A stretch of 64,000 nucleotides of DNA, taken from positions 1-64,000 of the forward strand of contig CAZOZO010000012.1 in NCBI GenBank assembly GCA_964584315.1, written 5' to 3'. How positions within the stretch are numbered: position 1 is the first letter of the stretch; every line of letters begins with the position of its first letter. The notes below the pieces were generated by a model that saw nothing but the letters and a program-made list of their open reading frames with translations, did not search any database and was not told the DNA's origin. The position numbers were made by a program, and so were the translations under genes. The stretch comes from CAXXOK01 sp964584315. Lineage in GTDB: Bacteria; Bacillota; Clostridia; Christensenellales; Aristaeellaceae. Shown piece after piece: positions 9,516 through 19,057 of this stretch.

Positions 9516-10704
9516 CGACGAACCGCTCATCTGCAAGGGCCTGCGCGAGACGGTCGAGTGGGACAGCCTTGGCCTGGAAATCGCCGGAGAGGCGCATAAC
9601 GGCATGGATGCGATGGAGATGATCGCCGCCACGCACCCGCATATCCTCATCACCGACATCCGTATGCCCGGGATGGACGGGATATCGCTGATCAAGGCGA
9701 TACGGGAAAAGGATTTGAACATCCGCATTATCATCCTGAGCGGGTATAGCGACTACCAGTTCCTCAAGGAGGCGATCCGCCTGGGTGTGGACGGCTACCT
9801 GCTTAAGCCCATCGATACGGATGAACTGATCTCCAACCTTAAAAACCTGGTCAGCACCATTGAAAAAGAACAGCTGCAAACCCTGCGCCTTTACCGAGGG
9901 CTGGAACTGCTGCGGGCAAACACGCTCAACCGGCTGGTGACCGGGGAAATCGGTCGCTGCGAGTTTGATGAAAAGGCGACGCTGCTGGATATTTGCCTGG
10001 ACGCGGAGCACTACCAGTGCGCCATTTGCGCGCCCGCGTCGGAAAGCGACGACGCGGACGCAAGCGCGGCCATCGCCATGCAGCGCGCCTGCCAACCGCT
10101 TACGGAGGGCAACGGCATCACCTTTGTCGACAGTAAAAACCACCTGGTGTTCATTTTCTACGGCGGCAGCGAAGAAGCGGTGGCCGCCAACGCGAAGGCC
10201 GCGCTGGCCCGCGCGGAGGCGCAGGCGCGGGAAAGCACCGGGGCGGCTCCCCTGGCCCGGACCGGCTCCATGGTGCACGCGCTGGAGGATATCGCGCGGT
10301 CATACGCCGCCGCCTCGGATGGGTTTGAGCCGGAGAAAACGCTGCTGGAGGGCGACCCGCTTGACAGCCGGTGGAAATGCCTTGTGAGCCGTACCGTCGA
10401 CTATGTCTCCATGCACTACCATGAAGCGCTTTCCCTGAAACAAATCGCGTGCGATTGCGGCATCAATACATCCTACCTGGGGCAGGTGTTCCGCAAGGCA
10501 ACGGGCGATTCCTTCACCAATTATGTGAACGGCTACCGCATCCGGAAGGCGAAAGAGCTGCTGGCTTGCACAAACCTGAAGGTATACGAGGTTTCGGAAC
10601 GCGTGGGCTTTACCGACTACCATTACTTTTTGAAGATATTCAAAAAGGTGACCGGGGGTGTGCCCACCGATACGCGGAGTGATATTTTTTACCACAAGAA
10701 CTAG
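9493..10704 (+). CDS. YesN-type response regulator with AraC DNA-binding domain
   Basis: The 403-aa protein has an N-terminal receiver domain (VDDEPL; phospho-acceptor Asp55 in LITDIRMPG; SGYSDYQFLKEA; lysine in LLKP) and a C-terminal pair of AraC helix-turn-helix motifs (SLKQIACDCGINTSYLGQVF; VSERVGFTDYHYFLKIFKK). It starts with ATG 9493 behind GGAGG and overlaps the kinase gene by 23 bp, which implies translational coupling. The next gene encodes a sugar-binding protein behind its own promoter, so activation of the CUT1 transporter at 10790-13835 is the expected output. Confidence 0.92.
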   Translation: MYRVFLVDDEPLICKGLRETVEWDSLGLEIAGEAHNGMDAMEMIAATHPHILITDIRMPGMDGISLIKAIREKDLNIRIIILSGYSDYQFLKEAIRLGVDGYLLKPIDTDELISNLKNLVSTIEKEQLQTLRLYRGLELLRANTLNRLVTGEIGRCEFDEKATLLDICLDAEHYQCAICAPASESDDADASAAIAMQRACQPLTEGNGITFVDSKNHLVFIFYGGSEEAVAANAKAALARAEAQARESTGAAPLARTGSMVHALEDIARSYAAASDGFEPEKTLLEGDPLDSRWKCLVSRTVDYVSMHYHEALSLKQIACDCGINTSYLGQVFRKATGDSFTNYVNGYRIRKAKELLACTNLKVYEVSERVGFTDYHYFLKIFKKVTGGVPTDTRSDIFYHKN

Positions 10705-10715
10705 AATTCCTTCCA

Positions 10716-10744
10716 TTGACGATTTCTATGCGAAAAGATAGCAT
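10716..10744 (+). promoter_or_regulatory. promoter of the first CUT1 transporter operon
   Basis: TTGACG (10716-10721), 17 bp, TAGCAT (10739-10744), followed by a 45-nt leader to the binding-protein start. The -10 is imperfect, in keeping with a promoter that needs an AraC-type activator such as the adjacent regulator. Confidence 0.5.
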
Positions 10745-10789
10745 AAAGTACATAAAAGGTGCCCATATTAAACAAAGGAGCGATCAGTC

Positions 10790-12046
10790 ATGAAACGTAC
10801 CCTTTCCCTGCTTATGGCCGTAGCCCTGCTCATGGGTCTTTTCGCGGGCGTTGGTCTCGCGGAAACCGCCAAGTCGAAGATCGTGTTCTGCGTGAACATC
10901 CAGCCGCAGCTGCCGGTGGAGTTCTGGCAGTCCATCGCCGATAAGTATACGGCGGCCAACCCGGATGTGGAAGTGGAGATCATCGGCCAGCCCTCTTCCA
11001 ATGTGGACGTGTTCCAGTATGAGAAGACCCTGCTCGCTACCGGCCAGTTCCCGGATGTGATGGTCATGCAGAACCCCGCCGACTTCGTGCCTTCCGGCGC
11101 CCTGCTGGCCTTTGAGGACAGCGAGCTGAATTACCTCGCGGACCCCAACATCGGCAAGATCGGCGGCAAGCAGTACGTCGCCAACTATAAAAAGCAGGTC
11201 ATCGGCGTTTTCTACAACAAGGACATCTTCGCGGCCAACGGCCTGGAAGTGCCCACCACCTATCAGGCGTTCCTGGATGTTTGCGAAGCCCTGAAGGCCA
11301 AGGACATCCTGCCCGTATCACTGGGCATCAAGGATGGCTGGCCGCAGATCATGCTTGCGAACATGATCGCCGGCACCGACGTATTGGCGAAGGATCCCAC
11401 CTTCGGTTCCGAGCGCAACGCGGACACCGTGAAGTTCAACAACCCCGATCTGGTCAAGGCGATGCAGAAGTACCAGTTCATCTGCCAGAACTACGCCGGC
11501 GACAGCCTGCCCAGCATCACCTACACGCAGATGCTTGAGCAGTTCTTCACGGGCAAGGCGGCCATGCTGCCCATGGGTTCCTGGGTGAACGCCGAAGTCG
11601 CCAAAGGCTTGCAGGGATTTGAGGTTGGCTGGTTCCCGATGCCGGGCGACAGCGATGCCAAGGTACTGTCGGTGTTTGTCAACGAGGGCCTCTCCATCAG
11701 CGCCACCTCGAAGTATCCCGATGTCTGCAAGGACTTTGTGAAGTTCTTCTTCACCAACACGGAGCTGTACAGCTACTTCCTCAGCAGCGAGCAGCTCTTC
11801 GCCACCACGAAGGACAGCGTGCCCTACGAGATGATCCCCCTGCGCAAGTACATCGAGCAGGCGATCGCGGGCATGACCGAGGTGGAAGGCTTTGAGAGCA
11901 TGACGGGCGACGCGGCCTTCCTGCCCGGCCTGAAGGACTACTACACGAACAAGCTGACCCAGAACATCGCGCTGGGCAACGACGTAGCCACGGAACTGGC
12001 TAACTTCGACAACGAGTGGGCCATCGCTAAAGAGGCGCTCAACTGA
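10790..12046 (+). CDS. CUT1-family extracellular sugar-binding protein
   Basis: The 418-aa solute-binding protein (SBP_bac_1 type) begins with a signal peptide of about 24 residues ending GVGLA. There is no lipobox cysteine, so it is not an obvious lipoprotein. Family features include the YNKDIFAANGLEVPTTYQAF segment and a C-terminal lobe with trapped-ligand aromatic residues. It delivers an oligosaccharide to the permeases at 12137 and 13008. GGAG precedes ATG 10790. A strong hairpin follows the stop codon and probably lets this protein be made in excess over the permeases. Confidence 0.9.
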   Translation: MKRTLSLLMAVALLMGLFAGVGLAETAKSKIVFCVNIQPQLPVEFWQSIADKYTAANPDVEVEIIGQPSSNVDVFQYEKTLLATGQFPDVMVMQNPADFVPSGALLAFEDSELNYLADPNIGKIGGKQYVANYKKQVIGVFYNKDIFAANGLEVPTTYQAFLDVCEALKAKDILPVSLGIKDGWPQIMLANMIAGTDVLAKDPTFGSERNADTVKFNNPDLVKAMQKYQFICQNYAGDSLPSITYTQMLEQFFTGKAAMLPMGSWVNAEVAKGLQGFEVGWFPMPGDSDAKVLSVFVNEGLSISATSKYPDVCKDFVKFFFTNTELYSYFLSSEQLFATTKDSVPYEMIPLRKYIEQAIAGMTEVEGFESMTGDAAFLPGLKDYYTNKLTQNIALGNDVATELANFDNEWAIAKEALN

Positions 12047-12084
12047 CGAACGTAGGTCGTAACCGCGCCTGAATCGGTTCCGCC

Positions 12085-12114
12085 GGGGGGTAAGCCGTAA
12101 AAAGTTTACCCCCC
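12085..12114 (+). terminator. intercistronic hairpin after binding-protein gene
   Basis: GGGGGGTAA (12085-12093) pairs with TTACCCCCC (12106-12114), followed by TTT. It lies between the binding-protein and permease genes of the same operon. It probably acts as a partial terminator or 3' mRNA-stabilising element. Comparable hairpins follow the other two CUT1 binding-protein genes in this window. Confidence 0.65.
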
Positions 12115-12136
12115 TTTCATAGTGGAGGGAAGGTCA

Positions 12137-13006
12137 ATGAAACACAATAAGCTCTACGACGCGCTTTTTCTGGCACCGGGCTTTTTGATTTATATCATTT
12201 TTATGATCATACCCGTTATCATGTGCTTTTTTTACAGCTTTACGAACTGGGACGGCATCAGCGCCACGTACAAACTCATCGGTTTGAAGAACTTTGTGAG
12301 CCTTTTCAACGACGCCTCTTTTTTTGAGGCGCTTAAAGTGACCGTCATCATCATGATTCTGACCACGTTGATCTATAACGTGTTTGGCATCATTTTAGCC
12401 GCCCTGCTCAATGACAAGGGTAAGCTGCTGGGTATTTCGCGCAGCGCTATCTTTATCCCCACTGTCATGAGCAGCGTCGTGGTCGCGTTCATCTGGTCGT
12501 ACATGGTACAAACGAACGGCGGCGTTATCAATTCCATCATTGAGATGTTTGGGGGCACTGGCGTCGATTTTTACAAAACCCCGATGACGACGATCCTCGT
12601 GATCTCCGGCATCATTTGCTGGAACAGTCTGGGGTTCTTCGTGGTCATCTACATCTCCACCCTGTCCACCATCCCGCAGGAGATTTACGAAGCCAGCAAG
12701 GTGGATGGCGCCAACTGGTTTTACCGCTTCCGCCATATCACGCTGCCGCTGCTTGCGCCCGGCATCACGATCAACTGCATCCTGGCAGTGGCGGGCGGCC
12801 TGAAGCAGTACGACCATGTCAAGGTGATCACTGGAGGCGGCCCGGGCGGAGCAACGCAGACTGTCACGTTGTTTGGCGTGGAAAAAGCGTTTGAATATAA
12901 CCGCAGAGGCTATTCGTCGGCAGCCATCATCATCCTTTTTGTGATCATCGTGATCCTGTCGGTCGTGCAGCTGTCCATCTCCAAGAGACACGAGGTGGAA
13001 TACTGA
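12137..13006 (+). CDS. CUT1 sugar ABC transporter permease (MalF/UgpA type)
   Basis: The 289-aa polytopic membrane protein has about six transmembrane segments and the cytoplasmic EAA loop EASKVDGANWFYRFRHITLPLL, which contacts the ATPase. The start is ATG 12137, preceded by GGAGGGAAGG; an in-frame GTG at 12122 lies inside that Shine-Dalgarno region. It forms a heterodimer with the product of 13008. No ATPase gene is present nearby, so a shared MsmX/MsiK-type ATPase encoded elsewhere must energise the system. Confidence 0.92.
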   Translation: MKHNKLYDALFLAPGFLIYIIFMIIPVIMCFFYSFTNWDGISATYKLIGLKNFVSLFNDASFFEALKVTVIIMILTTLIYNVFGIILAALLNDKGKLLGISRSAIFIPTVMSSVVVAFIWSYMVQTNGGVINSIIEMFGGTGVDFYKTPMTTILVISGIICWNSLGFFVVIYISTLSTIPQEIYEASKVDGANWFYRFRHITLPLLAPGITINCILAVAGGLKQYDHVKVITGGGPGGATQTVTLFGVEKAFEYNRRGYSSAAIIILFVIIVILSVVQLSISKRHEVEY

Positions 13007-13007
13007 T

Positions 13008-13835
13008 ATGAAAGCAGCGGCGATTGGCAATTGGGTCAAGCGTATCCTCGTACTTCTGTTTGCGCTGGTCTATCTGGCGCCCCTGTATATCGCGGTGGTA
13101 AACTCCGTCAAACCGTATGACGAGATCATCAAATCGCCCCTGAACCTGCCGGTGCATTTAACGCTGCAAAACTTCGTTGAGGCGTTTGAGACATCCAACA
13201 TGCTGGAGCTGTACCGCAACAGCATCGTGATCACGGCTTCATCGGTGGTGCTGCTGGTGTTGCTCACCTCCATGGCGGCGTACATCATCGCGCGGCGCAA
13301 AGGTTGGGTCTATCAGGCGCTGTACGTTTTCTCGCTTGCGGGTATCATGATACCGCCGGTGGTCACGCTCATACCAAGCATCAAGACGCTCAGCGCGCTC
13401 CACCTCCTGTACACCATGCCGGGGCTGCTCCTCTTTTACGCCGGTACCTATTTCAGCACGACCATATTTCTGTACGTCGGCTTTATCAAGACGATACCGC
13501 GCAGCTTGGACGAGTCCGCATATATCGACGGAGCGAATCCCTTTACGACGTTTTTCCGTATCATCTTCCCACTAATCAAGCCGTGCACGGCAACGGCGGT
13601 CATCTTTCTGGGAATGTGGATCTGGAACGACTTCTTAAATCCCATGTACATCCTGGGTTTTCGCGGTGGTAAAACGATCACGACGGGCATCTACAACGCC
13701 ATCGGCGCTTATACCTCGATGTGGAACTTGGTGTTTGCCAACGTGATGCTGGCGTCTCTGCCCATCATCATCCTCTACCTGTCGATGCAGAAAATGTTTA
13801 TGCAGGGGCTTACCTCCGGCGCGGTCAAGGGTTGA
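13008..13835 (+). CDS. CUT1 sugar ABC transporter permease (MalG/UgpE type)
   Basis: The 275-aa partner permease has about six membrane helices and the EAA loop ESAYIDGANPFTTFF. It begins one base after the stop of the previous permease. It ends 102 bp before a terminator at 13937, so the transporter operon appears to close here. Confidence 0.92.
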   Translation: MKAAAIGNWVKRILVLLFALVYLAPLYIAVVNSVKPYDEIIKSPLNLPVHLTLQNFVEAFETSNMLELYRNSIVITASSVVLLVLLTSMAAYIIARRKGWVYQALYVFSLAGIMIPPVVTLIPSIKTLSALHLLYTMPGLLLFYAGTYFSTTIFLYVGFIKTIPRSLDESAYIDGANPFTTFFRIIFPLIKPCTATAVIFLGMWIWNDFLNPMYILGFRGGKTITTGIYNAIGAYTSMWNLVFANVMLASLPIIILYLSMQKMFMQGLTSGAVKG

Positions 13836-13936
13836 GCGCGAAGGGAGGGCCCATCGCTGCCGCATAGCGGACAATAGAGGAAGGGAAAATTCGGCAGGCT
13901 TCTTACGCTGAAAACAGGATTGATCCGGCACGATAC

Positions 13937-13982
13937 AAGGCGAGGGCACTGTCAGGCGGTTTGACGGGCCTTCGCCTTTTTT
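13937..13982 (+). terminator. Rho-independent terminator after first CUT1 operon
   Basis: AAGGCGAGGGC (13937-13947) pairs with GCCTTCGCCTT (13968-13978), including one G-U pair, with a 20-nt loop and a run of six T ending at 13982. The remainder of 13983-14137 contains no gene. Confidence 0.75.
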
Positions 13983-14137
13983 CAATGCGGATCGGCGGCT
14001 TTGCATCGCGCCGCATGGCCGGCACGAAGGGCGTGCAAAAAACGAAACGTATATATAAATACCGATAGATACGAACCCCAACGGACAAATTCTTCAACGG
14101 ATCACACGTACCAATTTGTATAATTACAATGAAATGC

Positions 14138-14166
14138 TTGACAAGCATTAACCCATATTGTATATT
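14138..14166 (+). promoter_or_regulatory. promoter of the CUT2 transporter operon
   Basis: Consensus TTGACA (14138-14143), exactly 17 bp, then TATATT (14161-14166). The operator at 14178 begins 11 bp further on. Confidence 0.75.
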
Positions 14167-14177
14167 ATTCGCAAATA

Positions 14178-14187
14178 GAAACGTTAC
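14178..14187 (+). promoter_or_regulatory. LacI-family operator GAAACGTTAC
   Basis: It is identical to the sites at 2965 and 20237 and sits over the predicted transcription start. Repression of the CUT2 operon by the LacI-family protein encoded at its downstream end is the simplest interpretation. Confidence 0.7.
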
Positions 14188-14304
14188 GCTTTTTAATCGA
14201 AACATCGCTTGTTAAGGCGAATCGTAATCCCCACACATAAGCCAACCTGCGCTAGACGCGCTAGTCATGATGGGCAATATAGCAACGGGAAGGGCGGAGC
14301 GGAA

Positions 14305-15807
14305 TTGGGCGAGGTCATACTGACCATGGAGGGCATCGATAAAACGTTTCCGGGCGTGCACGCGCTGGACAATGTGAGCCTTGAAGTGCGGCGCGGCGAA
14401 GTGCACGCGCTGATGGGCGAAAACGGCGCCGGCAAATCGACGCTGATGAAAGTGCTGACCGGCATCTACCAGAAGGATGCGGGGACAATCGTCTATGAGG
14501 GGCGCGAGGTGTATTTTTCCAGCCCCCGCGAGGCGCAGGCGGCCGGTATCGTGATCGTTCATCAGGAACTGAATATGATGGGGCACCTGACGGTAGCGCA
14601 AAACATCTTCATCGGCCGTGAGCCGAGGCACGGGATGCTGATTGACGATGCGCGCATGAACGACGAGGCACGTGAGCTGTTCAAGCAGCTGGGCATCGAC
14701 ATCGACCCACGGGAAACGATGAGCAGGCTGACCGTGGGCAAACAGCAAATGTGCGAGATCGCCAAGGCCATCAGCCATGAGGCGAAGGTGATCGTTTTTG
14801 ACGAGCCCAGCGCCGCGCTGACCGACGCGGAGATCGACCAGCTGTTCCGCATCATCCGCGACCTGCGAAACCGGCAATACGGCATCGTATACATATCCCA
14901 CCGCATGGACGAGATCAAGCGTATCACCGACCGCGTGACCGTCATGCGCGACGGGCAGACCGTCGGCACCTTGGTGACTGCGGATTGCACGAAGGACGAC
15001 ATCATCCATATGATGGTGGGCCGTGTGATTTATGAGGAGCCCAAAACGCAGAGCCGCGTGCCTGTGGACGCGCCCGTGGTGCTTCAGGTGGATCACCTGA
15101 ACGCGGGCCGCATGGTGCAGGATGTGAGCTTCACCCTGCGCAAGGGCGAGATACTCGGCTTCTCCGGCCTGATGGGCGCCGGGCGCACCGAGACGGCGCG
15201 CGCCCTGTTCGGGGCGGATGCGCGCGAGAGCGGCGATATCTATGTGGAGGGCGCAAAGGTGAGCATCCGCTCGCCGCAGGATGCGGTGCGCGCAGGCATC
15301 GGCTACCTGTCAGAGGATCGCAAGCGCTACGGCGTGGTACTCAAGAAAAACATCTGTGAGAACAGCACCCTGGCCTGCCTGCAAAACTATGTCAAGCGCG
15401 GCAGCATCATTGACAGCGAGGCGGAGCGCAATGTGACGCAGCGGATGGTGGACGCGCTCAAGACCAAGACCCCGGGCGTGGATCAACTGGTGATGAACCT
15501 GTCCGGCGGCAACCAGCAGAAGGTGGTCGTCGCCAAGTGGCTCATCAGCAACAGCAAGATCCTTATTTTCGACGAGCCAACCCGCGGCATCGACGTGGGC
15601 GCCAAGCAGGAAATCTATGAGCTAATGAACCGTCTGGTGCACGAGGGCAAGTCCATTATCATGATTTCCTCCGAAATGCCGGAGATCCTCCGCATGAGCG
15701 ACCGCATCATCGTGATGTGCGAAGGCAAGAAAACCGCGGAGTTCGATGTGGCTGAAGCGACGCAGGAGAAGATCATGAGCGCCGCGACCCGCGAAATCGC
15801 CGTTTGA
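14305..15807 (+). CDS. CUT2 sugar ABC transporter ATPase (RbsA/MglA type)
   Basis: The 500-aa protein has two fused ABC domains. The first has a full Walker A (GENGAGKST), a signature-like LTVGKQQ and Walker B IVFDEPSAAL. The second has the degenerate P-loop GLMGAGRTE and signature LSGGNQQK, as is normal for RbsA/MglA proteins. The probable start is TTG 14305 behind GGGCGGAG, which gives the usual family N-terminus and length. A longer frame from 14209 would overlap the operator-proximal leader. It energises monosaccharide uptake with the two permeases and binding protein that follow. Confidence 0.92.
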   Translation: MGEVILTMEGIDKTFPGVHALDNVSLEVRRGEVHALMGENGAGKSTLMKVLTGIYQKDAGTIVYEGREVYFSSPREAQAAGIVIVHQELNMMGHLTVAQNIFIGREPRHGMLIDDARMNDEARELFKQLGIDIDPRETMSRLTVGKQQMCEIAKAISHEAKVIVFDEPSAALTDAEIDQLFRIIRDLRNRQYGIVYISHRMDEIKRITDRVTVMRDGQTVGTLVTADCTKDDIIHMMVGRVIYEEPKTQSRVPVDAPVVLQVDHLNAGRMVQDVSFTLRKGEILGFSGLMGAGRTETARALFGADARESGDIYVEGAKVSIRSPQDAVRAGIGYLSEDRKRYGVVLKKNICENSTLACLQNYVKRGSIIDSEAERNVTQRMVDALKTKTPGVDQLVMNLSGGNQQKVVVAKWLISNSKILIFDEPTRGIDVGAKQEIYELMNRLVHEGKSIIMISSEMPEILRMSDRIIVMCEGKKTAEFDVAEATQEKIMSAATREIAV

Positions 15808-15821
15808 GGGGGACAACTACT

Positions 15822-16823
15822 GTGAAGGCAGCACTGGGGCGGTTCAAAAACCTGCGCTTTGTCCGTGTGATCGGCTTCAACCGCGTACTCCTGATCGCGA
15901 TCATCTTTCTCATGTACGGGCTTTTTTCCCTGCTTACGCCCATTTTGCGCAACGGTTCCACGTTTGTAAACTACAACCGTGTGATGAGCGCGTTCAACTA
16001 TGCCTATTTCATCGGGTTTATGGGGCTTGGCGTAACGTTCGTCATTGCGACGGGCGGCATCGACTTCTCCATTGGGCCGGTCATGTTCTGCTCCGCGCTC
16101 ATTTCCGGCTACTGCCTGACCAAGTTTGGCCTTCCGCTTTGGCTGTGCGTGCTCCTTAGCCTTTGCGTGGGCGCGGCGTTTGGCAGCATCGGCGGCTATT
16201 TTGTAGCCTACCGCAAGCTTCCGTCGTTCATCACTTCGCTGGCGCTGATGCAGGTAGCCAAGGGCGTGGGCTCCATATTCACTAAAACGCAATCGGTCAC
16301 ATGGCCTTCCAACGACCCTTCCACCTCCTGGTACCGCGACCTTGTCAAAACAAACAACATCCCGGTCGGCTTTTTCATCCTGATCGCGGTGGCGGTTATA
16401 TGCTCCATCATCCTTTACCGTACAACGGCTGGGCGCTATATGCTTTGCATCGGGAGCAACCGTGAGGCGGTGCGTCTGTCCGGCGTGGATACGCGCCGGT
16501 GGGAGATGCTGGCCTACATCCTCAGCGGTACGTTGGCAGGGCTGGCAGCCATTTTCTATGTGGGCGCCTACACAACCGTGCAGCCCGGGCTTGGCGATAC
16601 GTTCAACAACGAAGCCATCGCTGCCTGCGTCATGGGGGGCACGAGCATGGCGGGCGGCTCCGCATCGATCCTTGGCACAGTGATTGGCGCGATCATCGTG
16701 GCACTGATGCAGGAAGGCATACTGGCGATGGGCTTTACCATCTCCTATCAGTACGTGCTCACCGGCCTGATCGTTCTGGTCGCGGTTACGGCGGATATCA
16801 CGAGCCGCAAGCGCAGGAACTGA
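15822..16823 (+). CDS. CUT2 sugar ABC transporter permease (RbsC type), first
   Basis: The 333-aa membrane protein of the RbsC/BPD_transp_2 family has 8-10 hydrophobic segments, ATGGIDFSIG near residue 75, and the conserved late motif MGGTSMAGGSASILGTVIGA. GTG 15822 is preceded by GAGGGGG and fits better than an in-frame TTG that overlaps the ATPase stop. It pairs with the second permease at 16858, so the channel is probably a heterodimer. Confidence 0.9.
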   Translation: MKAALGRFKNLRFVRVIGFNRVLLIAIIFLMYGLFSLLTPILRNGSTFVNYNRVMSAFNYAYFIGFMGLGVTFVIATGGIDFSIGPVMFCSALISGYCLTKFGLPLWLCVLLSLCVGAAFGSIGGYFVAYRKLPSFITSLALMQVAKGVGSIFTKTQSVTWPSNDPSTSWYRDLVKTNNIPVGFFILIAVAVICSIILYRTTAGRYMLCIGSNREAVRLSGVDTRRWEMLAYILSGTLAGLAAIFYVGAYTTVQPGLGDTFNNEAIAACVMGGTSMAGGSASILGTVIGAIIVALMQEGILAMGFTISYQYVLTGLIVLVAVTADITSRKRRN

Positions 16824-16857
16824 TCGCCGCATAAAAGCAGAACGGGGAGGCACGGAT

Positions 16858-17835
16858 ATGGGCGCGCAGCGCAAAAAGACCTTTCGGCAGGCAGTGGGCG
16901 TGCAGCAACTAGTGATCGTCGGGGTGCTGATCATCCTGTTTACATTCTTCTGCCTGATGAGCGCATCGTTCAGGAAATATACCACGCTGATCACGATGGC
17001 GAGCTATATGTACTACATCATGCTGATGGCCATCGGCGTCACGTTTCCGCTCATTACAGGCGGCGTGGATCTGTCCATCGGCACAGGTCTGGTGTGCTAC
17101 TCCATCGTCGGCAGCTTCCTGATGCGGCAAATGGGTCTGCCGATCGGTGTAGCCATGGCTGTGACGATCGGCATGGGCATCCTGTTCGGCTTCATCAATG
17201 GCGTGGTGGTCGCCAAGCTTGATTTGCCGCCGTTCATCACCACCCTGTGCACGATGATGATCGTACGCGGGCTGGGTTCCATCCTGACCAACGGCATGAC
17301 GGGCGTGTGGCCGATGGCCGGTCAGGAAGGCAGCTGGGTGCGCGACCTGCTCAAATACAAGATTGGCGATGTGACCTATCCCGTGGGTATGATCATCATC
17401 CTGCTGCTGGTACTGATCATGTCCATCATCCTCAACCATACGCGCGTGGGCCGCTACATCATCGCCATTGGCAGCAACAAGGAGGCGCTCAAGCTCTCCG
17501 GCGTGAACGTAGCGCGCTGGCACATCATGGCGTATGTGATATCCGGCTTCTTCGCGGGGCTGGCCGCCATCGCCTATGCCAGTACCTTCAGCAGCATCAC
17601 GCCCGGCACCGGCGCGGGGCTGGAGCTGGACGCCATTGGCGGTGCGATCATCGGCGGCACGGCCATGACAGGCGGCAGCGGTTCCATCGTGGGCACGTTC
17701 CTGGGCGTATGCCTGATTTCACTGCTGAAAACCGGGCTGCCAAACATCGGCTTGCAGGCGAACTGGCAGCAGATCATCACCGGCGGCATCCTGATCGTTG
17801 CGGTCACGATCGACATGGCGCGCCGCAGAAAATAG
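16858..17835 (+). CDS. CUT2 sugar ABC transporter permease (RbsC type), second
   Basis: The 325-aa paralogue of the preceding permease keeps ITGGVDLSIG and the late motif IIGGTAMTGGSGSIVGTFLG. Two different permeases in one CUT2 operon suggest a heterodimer, as in several ribose- and galactofuranose-type systems. GGGGAGG lies upstream of ATG 16858. Confidence 0.9.
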   Translation: MGAQRKKTFRQAVGVQQLVIVGVLIILFTFFCLMSASFRKYTTLITMASYMYYIMLMAIGVTFPLITGGVDLSIGTGLVCYSIVGSFLMRQMGLPIGVAMAVTIGMGILFGFINGVVVAKLDLPPFITTLCTMMIVRGLGSILTNGMTGVWPMAGQEGSWVRDLLKYKIGDVTYPVGMIIILLLVLIMSIILNHTRVGRYIIAIGSNKEALKLSGVNVARWHIMAYVISGFFAGLAAIAYASTFSSITPGTGAGLELDAIGGAIIGGTAMTGGSGSIVGTFLGVCLISLLKTGLPNIGLQANWQQIITGGILIVAVTIDMARRRK

Positions 17836-17894
17836 GCGCATGAAGGTGTTATGTACGCCAAAAGGCGTCATAGATAAAAAAAGGGGGTCATCAC

Positions 17895-18986
17895 ATGAAA
17901 AAGGCGCTGTCTCTGTTCCTGGTGCTGGCTATGATCGTTAGCCTGTGTTCCTTCGCATTCGCCGAGGAAGCGAAGACCTACTCCTTCGAGATCGTGTCCA
18001 AGGGCTTCCAGTCCACGTATTGGCAGGCTGTTCTGAAGGGCTGCCAGGACGAGACCACGAAGCTCAACACCGAAGCCGGCTATGATATGATTAAGTTCAA
18101 CATGGTTGGCCCCGACTCCGAGAGCGACATCGCCGTGCAGGTGAATGAGTTCGAATCCGCGCTGAACGCTAAGCCCGCTGCCATCGGCCTTGCCGCGCTC
18201 GACGTGAACGCGCTCAACGACAACATCGCCGCCGCGCAGGCTGCCGGCATCCCGATCATCGGCTTCGACTCCGGCGTGCCCAACGCTCCCGCGGGCGCCG
18301 TGCTGGCCAATGCCTCCACCGATAACTATGCCGCCGGCACCGTTGTCGCCGAGAACCTCTACGCCAAGATCAAGGCCCGCATCGCTGCCGCCACCGCTCC
18401 CGTGCGCGTGGGCGAGATCAACCAGGACGCTACCTCCGAGTCCATCACCAACCGTGGCTTGGGCTTCATCGACAAGTTCATCGAGCTGGCCGGGGCCGAT
18501 GGCTACAAAGTGGCCGTGATCGGCAACGAGAAGTACGTTGGCGACTCCAAGGGCGACAAGGCCGCCGAAGCCGATGCAAAAGTGATCATCGAAGTGCGCG
18601 TGCCCGCGCAGACCACCACCGAGCTGTGCGCCACCGAAGCGGGCGTCGTGCTCAACCAGCCCGACACCATCGCCATCTTCGGCTCCAACCAGGTGGCGGC
18701 TGAGGGCATCATCACCGCCAACGAGACGCTGAGCGTCTGCGGCTCCGAGGACACCCAGATCATCGCCGTGGGCTTTGACTCCGGCACCGTGATCAAGGCC
18801 GCCGTGACCGCCGGCACCATGTACGGCGCTGTGACGCAGAGCCCCGTGGGCATCGGCATCAAGCTGATCGACCTGCTGCTGGCCGCCGCCAACAAGGAGC
18901 CCGTGCAGGATACCGATACCGGCTGCGCGTTCTACACCGCCGCCAACATCGGCTCCGACGAGATCGCGCCCAACCTGTACGACTGA
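17895..18986 (+). CDS. CUT2 periplasmic-type monosaccharide-binding protein
   Basis: The 363-aa Peripla_BP_4 (RbsB-like) protein has a signal peptide ending SFAFA at about residue 23 and no lipobox. The mature part starts with the typical SKGFQSTYWQAVLKG strand, and later carries GFDSG motifs (IIGFDSGVPN and AVGFDSGTVI) that line the sugar pocket of this family. The ligand is likely a hexose, pentose or polyol. It is the last gene of the CUT2 operon and faces the convergent LacI gene, with a strong hairpin between them. Confidence 0.9.
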   Translation: MKKALSLFLVLAMIVSLCSFAFAEEAKTYSFEIVSKGFQSTYWQAVLKGCQDETTKLNTEAGYDMIKFNMVGPDSESDIAVQVNEFESALNAKPAAIGLAALDVNALNDNIAAAQAAGIPIIGFDSGVPNAPAGAVLANASTDNYAAGTVVAENLYAKIKARIAAATAPVRVGEINQDATSESITNRGLGFIDKFIELAGADGYKVAVIGNEKYVGDSKGDKAAEADAKVIIEVRVPAQTTTELCATEAGVVLNQPDTIAIFGSNQVAAEGIITANETLSVCGSEDTQIIAVGFDSGTVIKAAVTAGTMYGAVTQSPVGIGIKLIDLLLAAANKEPVQDTDTGCAFYTAANIGSDEIAPNLYD

Positions 18987-19001
18987 TTTACCATGCGCAA
19001 G

Positions 19002-19031
19002 AGCGCCGCGCCTTGTGAAAGGCGCGGCGCT
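19002..19031. terminator. hairpin between convergent CUT2 and LacI genes
   Basis: A perfect 13-bp stem, AGCGCCGCGCCTT (19002-19014) with AAGGCGCGGCGCT (19019-19031), encloses a GTGA loop. There is no T-run on either side. It could serve both converging transcripts as a weak terminator or a barrier to antisense read-through. Confidence 0.6.
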
Positions 19032-19057
19032 TCCTGTAGAACCGGCAGATCGCGTGG

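Noticed and set aside
7593..9734. A 700-codon open frame on the minus strand across the first histidine kinase gene
   Set aside because: It is antisense to an unmistakable kinase, has no ribosome binding site, and its translation is His/Arg/Val-rich and matches nothing. Such frames arise from codon bias in GC-rich DNA.
14044..14053. GAAACGTATA as a fourth LacI operator
   Set aside because: Only the left half matches and dyad symmetry is lost; it lies 94 bp upstream of the promoter. Not counted.
15615..16994. A long minus-strand frame across the CUT2 ATPase and permease genes
   Set aside because: It is antisense to well-identified transporter genes, without start signals or recognisable domains.
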